Source: Aequorivita sinensis (GTDB lineage: Bacteria > Bacteroidota > Bacteroidia > Flavobacteriales > Flavobacteriaceae). Taken from it: DNA of 64,000 nt. The stretch spans positions 124,001 through 188,000 of the forward strand of contig NZ_VDMC01000002.1 of assembly GCF_006346335.1 (NCBI RefSeq), read 5' to 3'. Positions within the stretch are counted from its first letter, which is position 1; every line of letters starts with the position of its first letter. Shown here in pieces: positions 1-8,300 of the stretch. The translations under genes and the position numbers were made by a program. Below the pieces are notes generated by a model that searched no databases, was not told the origin of the DNA, and saw only the letters and a list, made by a program, of their open reading frames with translations.

Positions 1-2
1 TA

Positions 3-155
3 TTTAGAAATGAGAACCACGAAAAGTATATGGAATGCGGCGATCAGTTTCTTCGTAATTTTTTAAATGGCTTAGTAATTCATTTACGTGGACCAATGCC
101 TGAAAAGAAAAAACGACAAGCAAAACCTAGGGGTCAATCTAAGCCAAATCCTTAG
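3..155 (+). CDS. C-terminal fragment of an unknown protein
   Basis: An open frame enters from the left edge and runs 50 codons to TAG. The readable tail is basic and ends in a Lys/Arg/Gln/Pro-rich stretch (PEKKKRQAKPRGQSKPNP), which looks like a disordered C-terminus. Upstream residues are missing, so no family can be assigned. It is on the same strand as the next gene, but about 100 bp and a separate promoter lie between them. Confidence 0.5.
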   Translation, partial: FRNENHEKYMECGDQFLRNFLNGLVIHLRGPMPEKKKRQAKPRGQSKPNP

Positions 156-252
156 AATATTTTTTTTAAATCTTTTCTTTCGTTAGGGATTTAGGTGTCA
201 AAACACTGTAATTCTTTAACATACAATTAACCGTGAATGATTTCATAAATCG

Positions 253-283
253 TTGTGTCTGAGTATTAATAAAATTATATTTG
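253..283 (+). promoter_or_regulatory. Bacteroidota-type promoter for the VTT membrane protein
   Basis: TTG at 253-255, a 20-nt spacer and TATATTTG at 276-283 match the TTG / TAnnTTTG consensus. Transcription would begin near 290, leaving a leader of about 20 nt to the ATG at 309. Confidence 0.65.
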
Positions 284-308
284 CAACGTCTTATACCCGC
301 ATCGGTTG

Positions 309-968
309 ATGACTATTTTTAAGATAAAAACGATTGAATTTTCACAACATATAATGAACACAGTAAAAAAATCTGAAACTAACAAACTAAAGAGGGTGCA
401 CCTGTATTACAAATACACAGGTTTCTATTCTTTTGTAGGGCAAAGTCTTAAAAAAGCTTTTATTCCAATAGTTTTAATTATTGCTGCATTATTTGCCGTA
501 GATAGGTACTTAGTAGATTTTAGTGACCTTTTTACTTATGTTACTGAAACCTACGCGCCGATAAATATTTTGTTGGTCTTCTTGGCTTCAGAATCTTTAC
601 TTGGACTTGTGCCACCAGAAATTTTTATTGCTTGGAGTGATAAAATGCCTCAGCCAATACTTTATTTAACTTTATTAGCTGCATTATCATACATAGGAGG
701 TATTATTTCATATTTTATTGGTAGATGGATTTTTACTCTTCCTAGAGTTTATGAATATATGGAAGGTAAAATGAAGAAGCACTTAAAGCAGATTCGCACA
801 TGGGGAGGCTTCCTTATAGTTGTTGGTGCTTTATTGCCTATACCGTATTCTATGACTAGTATGGCTGCAGGAATGATTCATTATAGCTTTAGAAACTATC
901 TGCTGTTTGGATTACTTCGTTTTGTAAGATTTTATCTTTACGCTTTAGCTATTTTCAATTTGCTTTAA
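309..968 (+). CDS. VTT-domain (DedA/YqaA-like) inner-membrane protein
   Basis: A 219-residue membrane protein with a short basic N-terminus, one hydrophobic segment near residues 40-60, then several segments including the small-residue stretch SYIGGIISYFIGRW and a polar loop followed by GGFLIVVGALLPIPYSMTSMAAG. That last pattern (G..L.P.P......AG) is the hallmark of VTT/SNARE-associated (DedA-like) proteins, which are linked to lipid scrambling and envelope homeostasis. The ATG at 309 fits the promoter that ends at 283. A second in-frame ATG at 354 is an alternative, and a TTG at 306 directly precedes the first ATG. The exact transported lipid is unknown. Confidence 0.75.
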   Translation: MTIFKIKTIEFSQHIMNTVKKSETNKLKRVHLYYKYTGFYSFVGQSLKKAFIPIVLIIAALFAVDRYLVDFSDLFTYVTETYAPINILLVFLASESLLGLVPPEIFIAWSDKMPQPILYLTLLAALSYIGGIISYFIGRWIFTLPRVYEYMEGKMKKHLKQIRTWGGFLIVVGALLPIPYSMTSMAAGMIHYSFRNYLLFGLLRFVRFYLYALAIFNLL

Positions 969-1047
969 TAAAAAACGAACTTTTATCATTCCTACCATTT
1001 CTGAAGTTTGGATTTGATTTAGATCTTTTTCCATAAAAGTTGTGTCC

Positions 1048-1794
1048 TTAGTTATTCCGAATCTTTTTCTGATTGAACCTTCTTTTGGTTTTAATTAAGC
1101 TAAATCTTAAGTCGTCATAAAATAAACTCAGTATTAGGATAATAGCTCCAATTATTAAATTGTTTGTCTTAAACCCTAAAGTTGAATAACAAAAGCCACC
1201 AAGTAAACCTCCCATAAAGAAAAACGAAATTATTACCATTCTAAGTTTTATATTCGATTTTACTTTTTGAATGTTAGGGTGCATTTTTGGAAAAAAAAGA
1301 TGAGCCAATTCAATACCCAAATCGGTGAAAAGTCCTGTAAGGTGCGTTGTACGAACAATTTCGTTTGAAATTTTAGTCACAAAAGCATTTTGCATACCCA
1401 TTGAAAACAGTAATAAACAAGCTATAGTATTTGGATATTGTATTTCGGTAGATTGAGCCAGGATAGCTGTTGTAACAAGAATTAGCGCTTCTGCTAACGT
1501 AGGTAACACAAAAACATTTATATTTTTAGTTTCTCTAAATTTTAAAATTAGAATACTAGAACAAAAAGATCCTAGAAGAAACGAAAGGATAAACAGCAAA
1601 TAAATAGTTCCCTTCCAAAATTTTAAATTTTCTAATTCATATATAAATTGGGCAAAATGTCCAGTTACATTAGTAGTAAGCTCTTGAATGGCAAGAAACC
1701 CAGTAACGTTTACAATTCCAGCAACAAATGATAAAACAGTTGCAATTTGTAGGTTGTGCTTTAAAGTTCTGCTTTTGCCTTGATGCCTAAACAT
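1048..1794 (-). CDS. YoaK/DUF1275 family membrane protein
   Basis: A 248-residue protein with about six hydrophobic segments. It shows the YoaK pattern: an early AGIVNVTGF segment, then NVTGHF, a central GMQNAFVTKI and a following TTHLTGLFTDLG. These motifs (G.xNxxGF, MG.QN, TTxTG) are typical of DUF1275, a small putative transporter family without a firmly known substrate. Both ends are basic, and the C-terminal tail KTKRRFNQKKIRNN should be cytoplasmic. It stands alone between genes on both sides. Confidence 0.8.
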   Translation of the reverse strand: MFRHQGKSRTLKHNLQIATVLSFVAGIVNVTGFLAIQELTTNVTGHFAQFIYELENLKFWKGTIYLLFILSFLLGSFCSSILILKFRETKNINVFVLPTLAEALILVTTAILAQSTEIQYPNTIACLLLFSMGMQNAFVTKISNEIVRTTHLTGLFTDLGIELAHLFFPKMHPNIQKVKSNIKLRMVIISFFFMGGLLGGFCYSTLGFKTNNLIIGAIILILSLFYDDLRFSLIKTKRRFNQKKIRNN

Positions 1795-1857
1795 TATATT
1801 TTATTTTAAACTTTATAGTAAGCATTATAGGAATTATGTGAACAATTATGAATAAAA

Positions 1858-1865
1858 CAAATTTA
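1858..1865 (-). promoter_or_regulatory. Possible -7 element for the YoaK-like gene
   Basis: Read on the minus strand the sequence is TAAATTTG (TAnnTTTG), 64 nt before the ATG at 1794. No clear TTG lies at the -33 distance, so the assignment is moderate. Confidence 0.4.
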
Positions 1866-1905
1866 ACGTTTTTGTTGACATTGAAACTTTGAAACCATAC
1901 TCAAT

Positions 1906-3855
1906 TTATGACCATTTCATTTTTTGTAATCGTATCGCATTTAAAATGGCTAGAAAAGCTACACCCACATCGGCAAAAACAGCTTCCCACATTGTAGCTA
2001 TACCTCCTGCACCTAGAATTAAAACAATTAATTTTACACCAAATGCCAAAGCTATATTCTGCCAAACAATATGTCGAGTTGAACGACCTATTTTAATGGC
2101 TTGAGCAATTTTGGAAGGTTGGTCTGTTTGAATAATTACATCGGCAGTTTCTATAGCAACATCACTACCTAAGCCTCCCATCGCAATTCCAACATCACTT
2201 GTTGCGATAACAGGTGCGTCATTTATACCATCACCAACAAATGCAACTTTTGTGCCCGGGATCTTTTTTAATCTTTCAACCTCATCCAATTTATCTTCTG
2301 GTAACAACCCACCTTTAGCTTGATTTAATTTTAACTCTAGACCAACTCTGTCAGTAATTGAAGCTTTATCACCCGAAAGCATAATGATATTCTCAATTCC
2401 AACTTTTCTCAGGTTTATAATAGCTTCTTGAGCGTCATCTTTTAATTGATCTGCAACTATTACATATCCCGCAAATACATTATCTATTGCAATCATAACA
2501 ATAGATTCTACAATAGATTCAGTTTCTTGAGGAACTTCAATATTATTCGAATTCAGTAAGGATTTATTTCCAGCAAGTATAGTTTTACCATTAACATTCC
2601 CCTTTAATCCCTTTCCAGCTATTTCAGTAACATTATTTGCTTGATATATGTTTTTATCATGCTCGTACTCCGTAATAGCTCTTGCTATGGGATGCGTTGA
2701 CTGAGTTTCAATTGCAAGAAGATATTGCATCAATTCTTCCTCAGAATAGGTAAATGCCTTAATTGCACTGATTTTAAAAACTCCTTTAGTCAGGGTGCCT
2801 GTCTTATCCATAACTACAGTGTTTATCTTGGTAATCGCATCAAGAAATGAAGCTCCTTTAAATAATATCCCATTTCGAGAAGCAGCTCCTAGTCCTCCAA
2901 AATACCCTAAAGGAATAGATATTACCAAGGCGCAGGGGCATGAAATTACTAGAAATATTAAAGCTCTATATAACCAATCTTGAAACACATAGTCATCTAC
3001 AAAAAAATAGGGTAGAAGCGTAACGCCTATAGCTAAAAAAACAACTATAGGAGTATAGATTCTGGCGAATTTTCTAATGAAAAGTTCAGTTTTAGATTTA
3101 CGTGAAGTGGCATTTTGAACTAAATCTAAAATTCTAGATATTGAACTGTCGTTAAATAGTTTTGTGGATTCAATTTCGATAACGCCTTCAAGGTTAATAC
3201 TTCCTGCATAAACTTTATCTCCTTTTCTAATTGCATCAGGTTTGCTTTCACCGGTTAGTGCTGCCGTATTTAATGAAGCCTTTTGAGAAACTAATTTACC
3301 ATCTACGGGGATTTTTTCTCCCACGCGAATTTGAACTTTTTCACCTATTTCAACCTCTTCAGGGTTTACTGAGACATATTTGCCATTTCGATTTACTAAA
3401 GCTTCATTTGGGCGCACATCCAAAAGAGCTTTTATATTTCCTCTTGCTTTTTCAACTGCCGAATGCTGGAATAACTCTCCAACTGTATAAAATAGCATTA
3501 CAGCAACACCTTCTTCGTAATGGCCAATGGCAAAAGCTCCGATGGTAGCAATGGTCATTAAAAAGAATTCTGTAAAAAAATCTCCTTTCATAATGTTGTC
3601 CCAACCTTGTTTCATTACTGGGAAACCCACTGGGATATAAGCTATTCCGTACCATACTAATCGAACCCAATTTTTAAAGAAAGCGGTGCCATAGTAATCC
3701 ATTACAATACCTGAAATAAGAATTATAAAACTTATTATGGCAGGTAAATATATTTTGAAATTACTTTGGTGATTATCGGTATTGACATTATGGTTGTGAC
3801 TGCAGCATCCTTCTTCACTTTTTAACTTATTATGAGCTAATTCCTTTTTCTTCAT
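1906..3855 (-). CDS. Heavy-metal P1B-type ATPase (Zn/Cd/Pb efflux type)
   Basis: A 649-residue metal-pumping P-type ATPase. Visible motifs are the TGES actuator loop (LTGESKP), the ion-binding SCPCALVIS in transmembrane helix 6, the phosphorylation site DKTGTLTKG, the P1B-specific HP dipeptide (STHPIARAI) and the hinge GDGINDAP. The CPC motif together with the near-terminal DVGVAFLAILNA helix points to the ZntA/CadA group rather than copper pumps. There is no folded N-terminal HMA domain. Instead the first 35 residues hold a Cys/His tail (CCSHNHNVNTDNH) that could bind metal. A Fur-family gene lies upstream on the same strand with a 131-bp gap, so control by that regulator is a reasonable inference. 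Metal specificity is inferred, not shown. Confidence 0.9.
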   Translation of the reverse strand: MKKKELAHNKLKSEEGCCSHNHNVNTDNHQSNFKIYLPAIISFIILISGIVMDYYGTAFFKNWVRLVWYGIAYIPVGFPVMKQGWDNIMKGDFFTEFFLMTIATIGAFAIGHYEEGVAVMLFYTVGELFQHSAVEKARGNIKALLDVRPNEALVNRNGKYVSVNPEEVEIGEKVQIRVGEKIPVDGKLVSQKASLNTAALTGESKPDAIRKGDKVYAGSINLEGVIEIESTKLFNDSSISRILDLVQNATSRKSKTELFIRKFARIYTPIVVFLAIGVTLLPYFFVDDYVFQDWLYRALIFLVISCPCALVISIPLGYFGGLGAASRNGILFKGASFLDAITKINTVVMDKTGTLTKGVFKISAIKAFTYSEEELMQYLLAIETQSTHPIARAITEYEHDKNIYQANNVTEIAGKGLKGNVNGKTILAGNKSLLNSNNIEVPQETESIVESIVMIAIDNVFAGYVIVADQLKDDAQEAIINLRKVGIENIIMLSGDKASITDRVGLELKLNQAKGGLLPEDKLDEVERLKKIPGTKVAFVGDGINDAPVIATSDVGIAMGGLGSDVAIETADVIIQTDQPSKIAQAIKIGRSTRHIVWQNIALAFGVKLIVLILGAGGIATMWEAVFADVGVAFLAILNAIRLQKMKWS

Positions 3856-3986
3856 TGCATATATTTATTTCCAATTTTGAAATAAAAATTCATTTCGGCT
3901 ATTTTTTAAGCCTAACAAATTCTATTACAAATAGCTTGGTATTTAAAGTGGCAATTTAGAAATATAGATAGTGCAACAGAAGTGCA

Positions 3987-4406
3987 TTATTCAGGACACT
4001 TTTCGCATCTACCTTTTATCACGAGGTTGGCATCCTCAGCAGTATAGCCATCAGGAAGATTGATATGCGGGATTTTTCTATCGGTTAAGCAAACGGTTTC
4101 ATCGCAAATATTGCAATAAAAGTGGAGGTGAAGATCAGTTTCTATTTGGCAATTACAACCTTGTTCGCATAAGGCATACTTTGTTGTGCCAGTGCCATCA
4201 TCTATTTGATGAACAACACCTTTTTCTTCAAAAGTTTTAATTGTTCGATATAGCGTTGTTCTATCAGACTTATCAAAATAATTTTCCAAATCTGTTAAAC
4301 TTTTAGCAGCTTCATTTTCTAAAAGAAAATTATAAACCAAAATACGCATAGCTGTTGGTCTAACGTTACTTTTTTGAAGTAATGATTCAATTTTTGCCGT
4401 TTTCAT
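3987..4406 (-). CDS. Fur-family metal-responsive repressor
   Basis: A 139-residue protein of usual Fur length. The N-terminal winged helix includes RPTAMRILVYNFLL and the recognition region KSDRTTLYRTIKTFEEKG. The dimerisation half holds HLHFYCNICDETVC and a C-terminal CEKC, two CxxC pairs expected to form the structural zinc site. It precedes the P1B ATPase on the same strand and is divergent from a Crp/Fnr gene. The neighbour suggests a zinc-responsive (Zur-like) or related repressor, but Fur, Zur and PerR cannot be told apart with certainty here. Confidence 0.85.
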   Translation of the reverse strand: MKTAKIESLLQKSNVRPTAMRILVYNFLLENEAAKSLTDLENYFDKSDRTTLYRTIKTFEEKGVVHQIDDGTGTTKYALCEQGCNCQIETDLHLHFYCNICDETVCLTDRKIPHINLPDGYTAEDANLVIKGRCEKCPE

Positions 4407-4513
4407 TTTAAAAAAAATCTTATAGTTTCTTGGCTGTTAAAAACTTATAAAAATAAGGTATTTGTTTGGTCTTTTAAGTTAATATGAGCTAAAAGTTATA
4501 ACTTATAAATTGG

Positions 4514-4521
4514 TATTTTTG
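4514..4521 (+). promoter_or_regulatory. -7 element for the Crp/Fnr gene
   Basis: TATTTTTG matches TAnnTTTG and would start transcription near 4528, about 34 nt before the ATG at 4562. A TTG at 4541, in frame with the gene, would leave only about 13 nt of leader. No good -33 TTG is visible. Confidence 0.5.
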
Positions 4522-4561
4522 AAGTAGGTGAAATAACTATTTGCATAAAACAAACTTTCGG

Positions 4562-5161
4562 ATGAACGAATTCAATTTTAAATCTTATTTGATTAACGCT
4601 GCAGCTATTTCTGAAGAACAAGCAACAGAATTATATGATAAACTTCAAAAGAAAAAGTATGAAAAAGGCTCTATTCTTTTGAATAAAGGTGCTATTTGTA
4701 GTAACTCGTTTTTTGTGGAAAAAGGTTTGCTTCGCTCGTATAGACTAGGAGACGACGGGAAGGAACACATTATTCAATTTGCACCTGAGAATTGGTTTAT
4801 AGTTGATAGAAGTAGTGTTTATTTCAATGATCCTTCCGATAGTTTTATTGAAGCTGTTGAAGACACAGAAGTTGTATTATTGGAAGAAAATTTTTTTGCT
4901 AACGCTAATAAAATTAGTCCAGTGTTCGGTCAGTTTAATGATAAATTGTTGCACAATCATATCCGTCAAATGCAGAAACGGATTAATCTTTTATTAGGAG
5001 CAACTGCCGAAAGAAGATATCTGAGTTTTATTGAAATGTATCCAGATTTATTACTTCGTGTTCCACAATGGATGATTGCTTCATATTTGGGTATTACACC
5101 AGAAAGTTTGAGTAGAGTTCGTAAAGATTTAGCAAAAAGAAATTTTAAACCCAGCAAATAG
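4562..5161 (+). CDS. Crp/Fnr-family transcriptional regulator
   Basis: A 199-residue protein. Residues 10-120 form a cyclic-nucleotide-binding-type beta barrel (KGSILLNKGAICSNSFFVEKGLLRSY, then IIQFAPENWFIVD). The C-terminal helix-turn-helix includes VPQWMIASYLGITPESLSRVRKDL, the family's recognition helix. There are no clustered cysteines for an Fe-S centre, so it is not a classic FNR oxygen sensor. Flavobacteria carry many such paralogues whose ligands are unknown. It is divergent from the Fur-family gene across a 155-bp region. Confidence 0.85.
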   Translation: MNEFNFKSYLINAAAISEEQATELYDKLQKKKYEKGSILLNKGAICSNSFFVEKGLLRSYRLGDDGKEHIIQFAPENWFIVDRSSVYFNDPSDSFIEAVEDTEVVLLEENFFANANKISPVFGQFNDKLLHNHIRQMQKRINLLLGATAERRYLSFIEMYPDLLLRVPQWMIASYLGITPESLSRVRKDLAKRNFKPSK

Positions 5162-5312
5162 CAGCAGTCAAGATCTTAGTTCGCAACATTCCATTTACTT
5201 CAAAAGTTTTTACAATTTCAAAACGATAAGAAGTTGGTTCAGTTCATTATACTAGATGTAATTTAAACTTATTGTTACTTATGTAAATACGATTATTGGT
5301 TTATAATTTTCC

Positions 5313-5320
5313 TATTTTTG
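5313..5320 (+). promoter_or_regulatory. -7 element for the tamB-tamL operon
   Basis: TATTTTTG lies 20 nt before the TTG start codon of tamB. A TTG at 5296-5298 is present, but its 14-nt spacing is shorter than usual. Transcription from here would give a leader of roughly 13 nt. Confidence 0.5.
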
Positions 5321-5339
5321 ATACCTACCAAATACAGCA

Positions 5340-8300
5340 TTGGAAAAGAAAAAAGAAAAGAATAAAAAAAATAAGAAATACAGAGTTTTAAGAATTATAG
5401 GAAGAGTTTTCTTAGTTCTAATTCTACTGTTTATTCTTCTAGTACTATTTATCAGGAGTCCTTGGGGACAAGATATTATAGTACAGCGTGCTGTTAAATA
5501 TGTATCCGATAAAACCCGTACCAAAGTTGAGATTGAAAAGCTTTTTATTACTTTCGATGGTAATATTATGCTTAAAGGCGTTTATCTAGAGGATAAAAAA
5601 GGAGATACATTAATCTATTCAAAATCTTTAGAAGCAGACGTACCGCTTCTTCCTATTATTCGCGGTAATGGTATAGGGGTGGAATATCTTGAATGGGAAG
5701 GGCTTCGCGCAAATATTATCCGGAATGATTCAATTAAAGGCTATAATTTTCAGTTCCTCGTAGATGCTTTTGCTTCGTCTGATACTACCGCAGTTAAAAA
5801 TGAAACTGCTTCGGAACCTTTAAATATAATTTTAGGGAATATCAGTTTTAAAGATTTTAATGTAGTGTTTAATGACAGTGTATTGGGTATAAATAGCCAA
5901 TTCAAAATAGGAGCATTAAGCCTAAAAATGAAAAAAACCGATTTAGAAAATATGGATTTTCGTGCTTCGGATGCTACGATTTCTAATGCTCATATTAAAT
6001 ATATTCAATCACCTGTTCCTCCAACACCACCATCAGATTCTCCTTTACCTTATATAGCTTTGGAGGAGTTTTCTCTGAAAAATGTTTTTGTAGATTATCA
6101 ATCCTATGCCGATAGGATTGCTGCTAACCTAGAATTATCTGATCTGTTGTTAGAATTAGAAAAAGCAGATTTAAGTAATAATGAGATTGTTATTGGAGAA
6201 TTCAATTTGAATAATTCAATTATTGATATTAACACCGAAACAGAAGTTAACGAGATTACTCAAAAGGCAGAAGAAATAAAGGAAGAAGTAAAAGCTGATA
6301 TTCAAAAATTTGAGTGGCCCAATTTTAAATTTGCAGTAAATAGCATTGATTTAAAAGGTAATAACATCAGTTATTTTGTTGGTAACCATAAAGTGAAAAA
6401 AGATCATTTTAATTCCAATGCAATTGCGTTGCAAGACTTTAATTTAAAGGCAAATGATGTTTTTTTAAAGGATAAAAAGGCAGGTTTACAACTTAAATCT
6501 TTAACCTTTCAAGAAGGTTCAGGTTTTAATCTAAATGAATTAGCCTTAGATTTAGATATTACTGATACTGAATTAAACCTTGATAATCTAGGATTAGCGC
6601 TAAACAACAACAGGCTAAAGGGAAATGTACACCTAGACTATGTTTCTTTAGCAGATTTAATCGAGGTTCCAGACAAAACTAAAGTAGCTTTAAACTTCCC
6701 TGCATTTCAAGTAGACTTAAGAGAAGTATTTAAATTTCAACCAGAACTTCGTAAGAGTGAATATTTACGGACTTTAAGTAAAAAGTATATTTCAGGAAAT
6801 GTACAAGCTTCAGGCTATTTATCTGCAATAACCTTCCCAAATATGAATGTTAATTGGGGGAATTCTACTCGAATTTCTGCTAATGGATTAATTGAGAATG
6901 TTATAAATCCAGATAATTTGAAATTTAATATTCCTCATTTTGCTTCAAATACTACGCGTACAGATTTAATTCAATTTGTAAGTGAAAAAGATTTAGGAGT
7001 AAGTCTACCAGAAAATATTTCACTTAATGGTAGTGCTAAAGGAAATTTAAAAGATGTTTACGCCAAAGCTAACCTAACCACTACACAAGGAGTTTTAGCT
7101 ATAGATGGCCACTTTAAAAACGACTCGCAAATTTCTTTTGATGCCGATGTAGATATAAAAGAGTATAAACTAAATGAGCTTTTACAAAACGATCAATTAG
7201 GAACTCTTAGTTTAAACATAAAAACTAGTGGTACAGGTAATGATATAAACACTCTTGACGCAAAATTGGAAGCTGTTATATCTAGTTTTCAGTTTAATAA
7301 TTATGCTATAAAAGATTTAGCTATAAATGGTAATATTAAAGATGGAAAGGGGAATGTGGTTTCAGCTTATAAAGATGAAAATATCAACTTAGATTTTAAT
7401 GCTAACGTAATTTTAGATTCTATAGCAACAAATGCTAATGCGCATCTAAAAATTATTGGTGCAAATTTGAAGTCCCTTGGGTTAATGGATCGAGATGTTA
7501 GGACAGCTTTTACCTTAGACGCCGATTTTGATATCACTAAAGATGGTCTCGATGTTATTTCAACAATTGGAGATGGAGTAGTGGTATATGATAATAAAAC
7601 GTACATATTGGGCGATGTATTGGCTACTGCTCACACTAGAAGCGATACTACTTCTGTATGGATTAATAATAAAATTGTTCAACTTAGTTTAGAGAGTAAT
7701 ACAAATCCAGAGTTATTTAGCAAAGCCATCAAGCGACATGTTTCCAGTTATTTTTCTAGAGACATTACCTTGTCTGATACCATAAGCAATCCTATAAAGC
7801 TTAATGCTAAAGGGCGAATAGTAGAAGCCCCTGTATTAAATGAAGTATTTTTAGTGAATGTTAAAAAACTAGATACAATTAAACTATCGGTTGACTTTGA
7901 CGAAGCAGCACGAAAATTAAAAGCAGATATTCAAGCACCACATATTGTTTATGGAAGCAACGAGTTGGATAGTCTTTCATTCACAATGGATACAGATAAA
8001 GATAAATTTGTTTTTGACCTGGGCTTTAAAAATATAAAGGGTGGCCCCTTAGATATTCCTAAGACAAAAATTACAGGAAACCAGCAAGATAATGAGATGA
8101 ATCTAAGCTTCAAGTCGGTATATAAAGACAGTACGCTTATTAATATTCAATCTCAAATTACAGGTACTTCAGAGCAGCTTAGATTTCATATAGTTCCTGA
8201 AGATTTAATACTCGATAGAAGTAAGTGGCTTACTCCTAAAGACAATGAGATTCTTATTAGAAAAGATAATTTAGAATTCAACAATTTCAAATTTTCTAAG

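Noticed and set aside
2795-2983. Plus-strand open frames inside the P1B ATPase and other long minus-strand genes
   Set aside because: They are frames opposite strongly supported coding sequence and show no family motifs.
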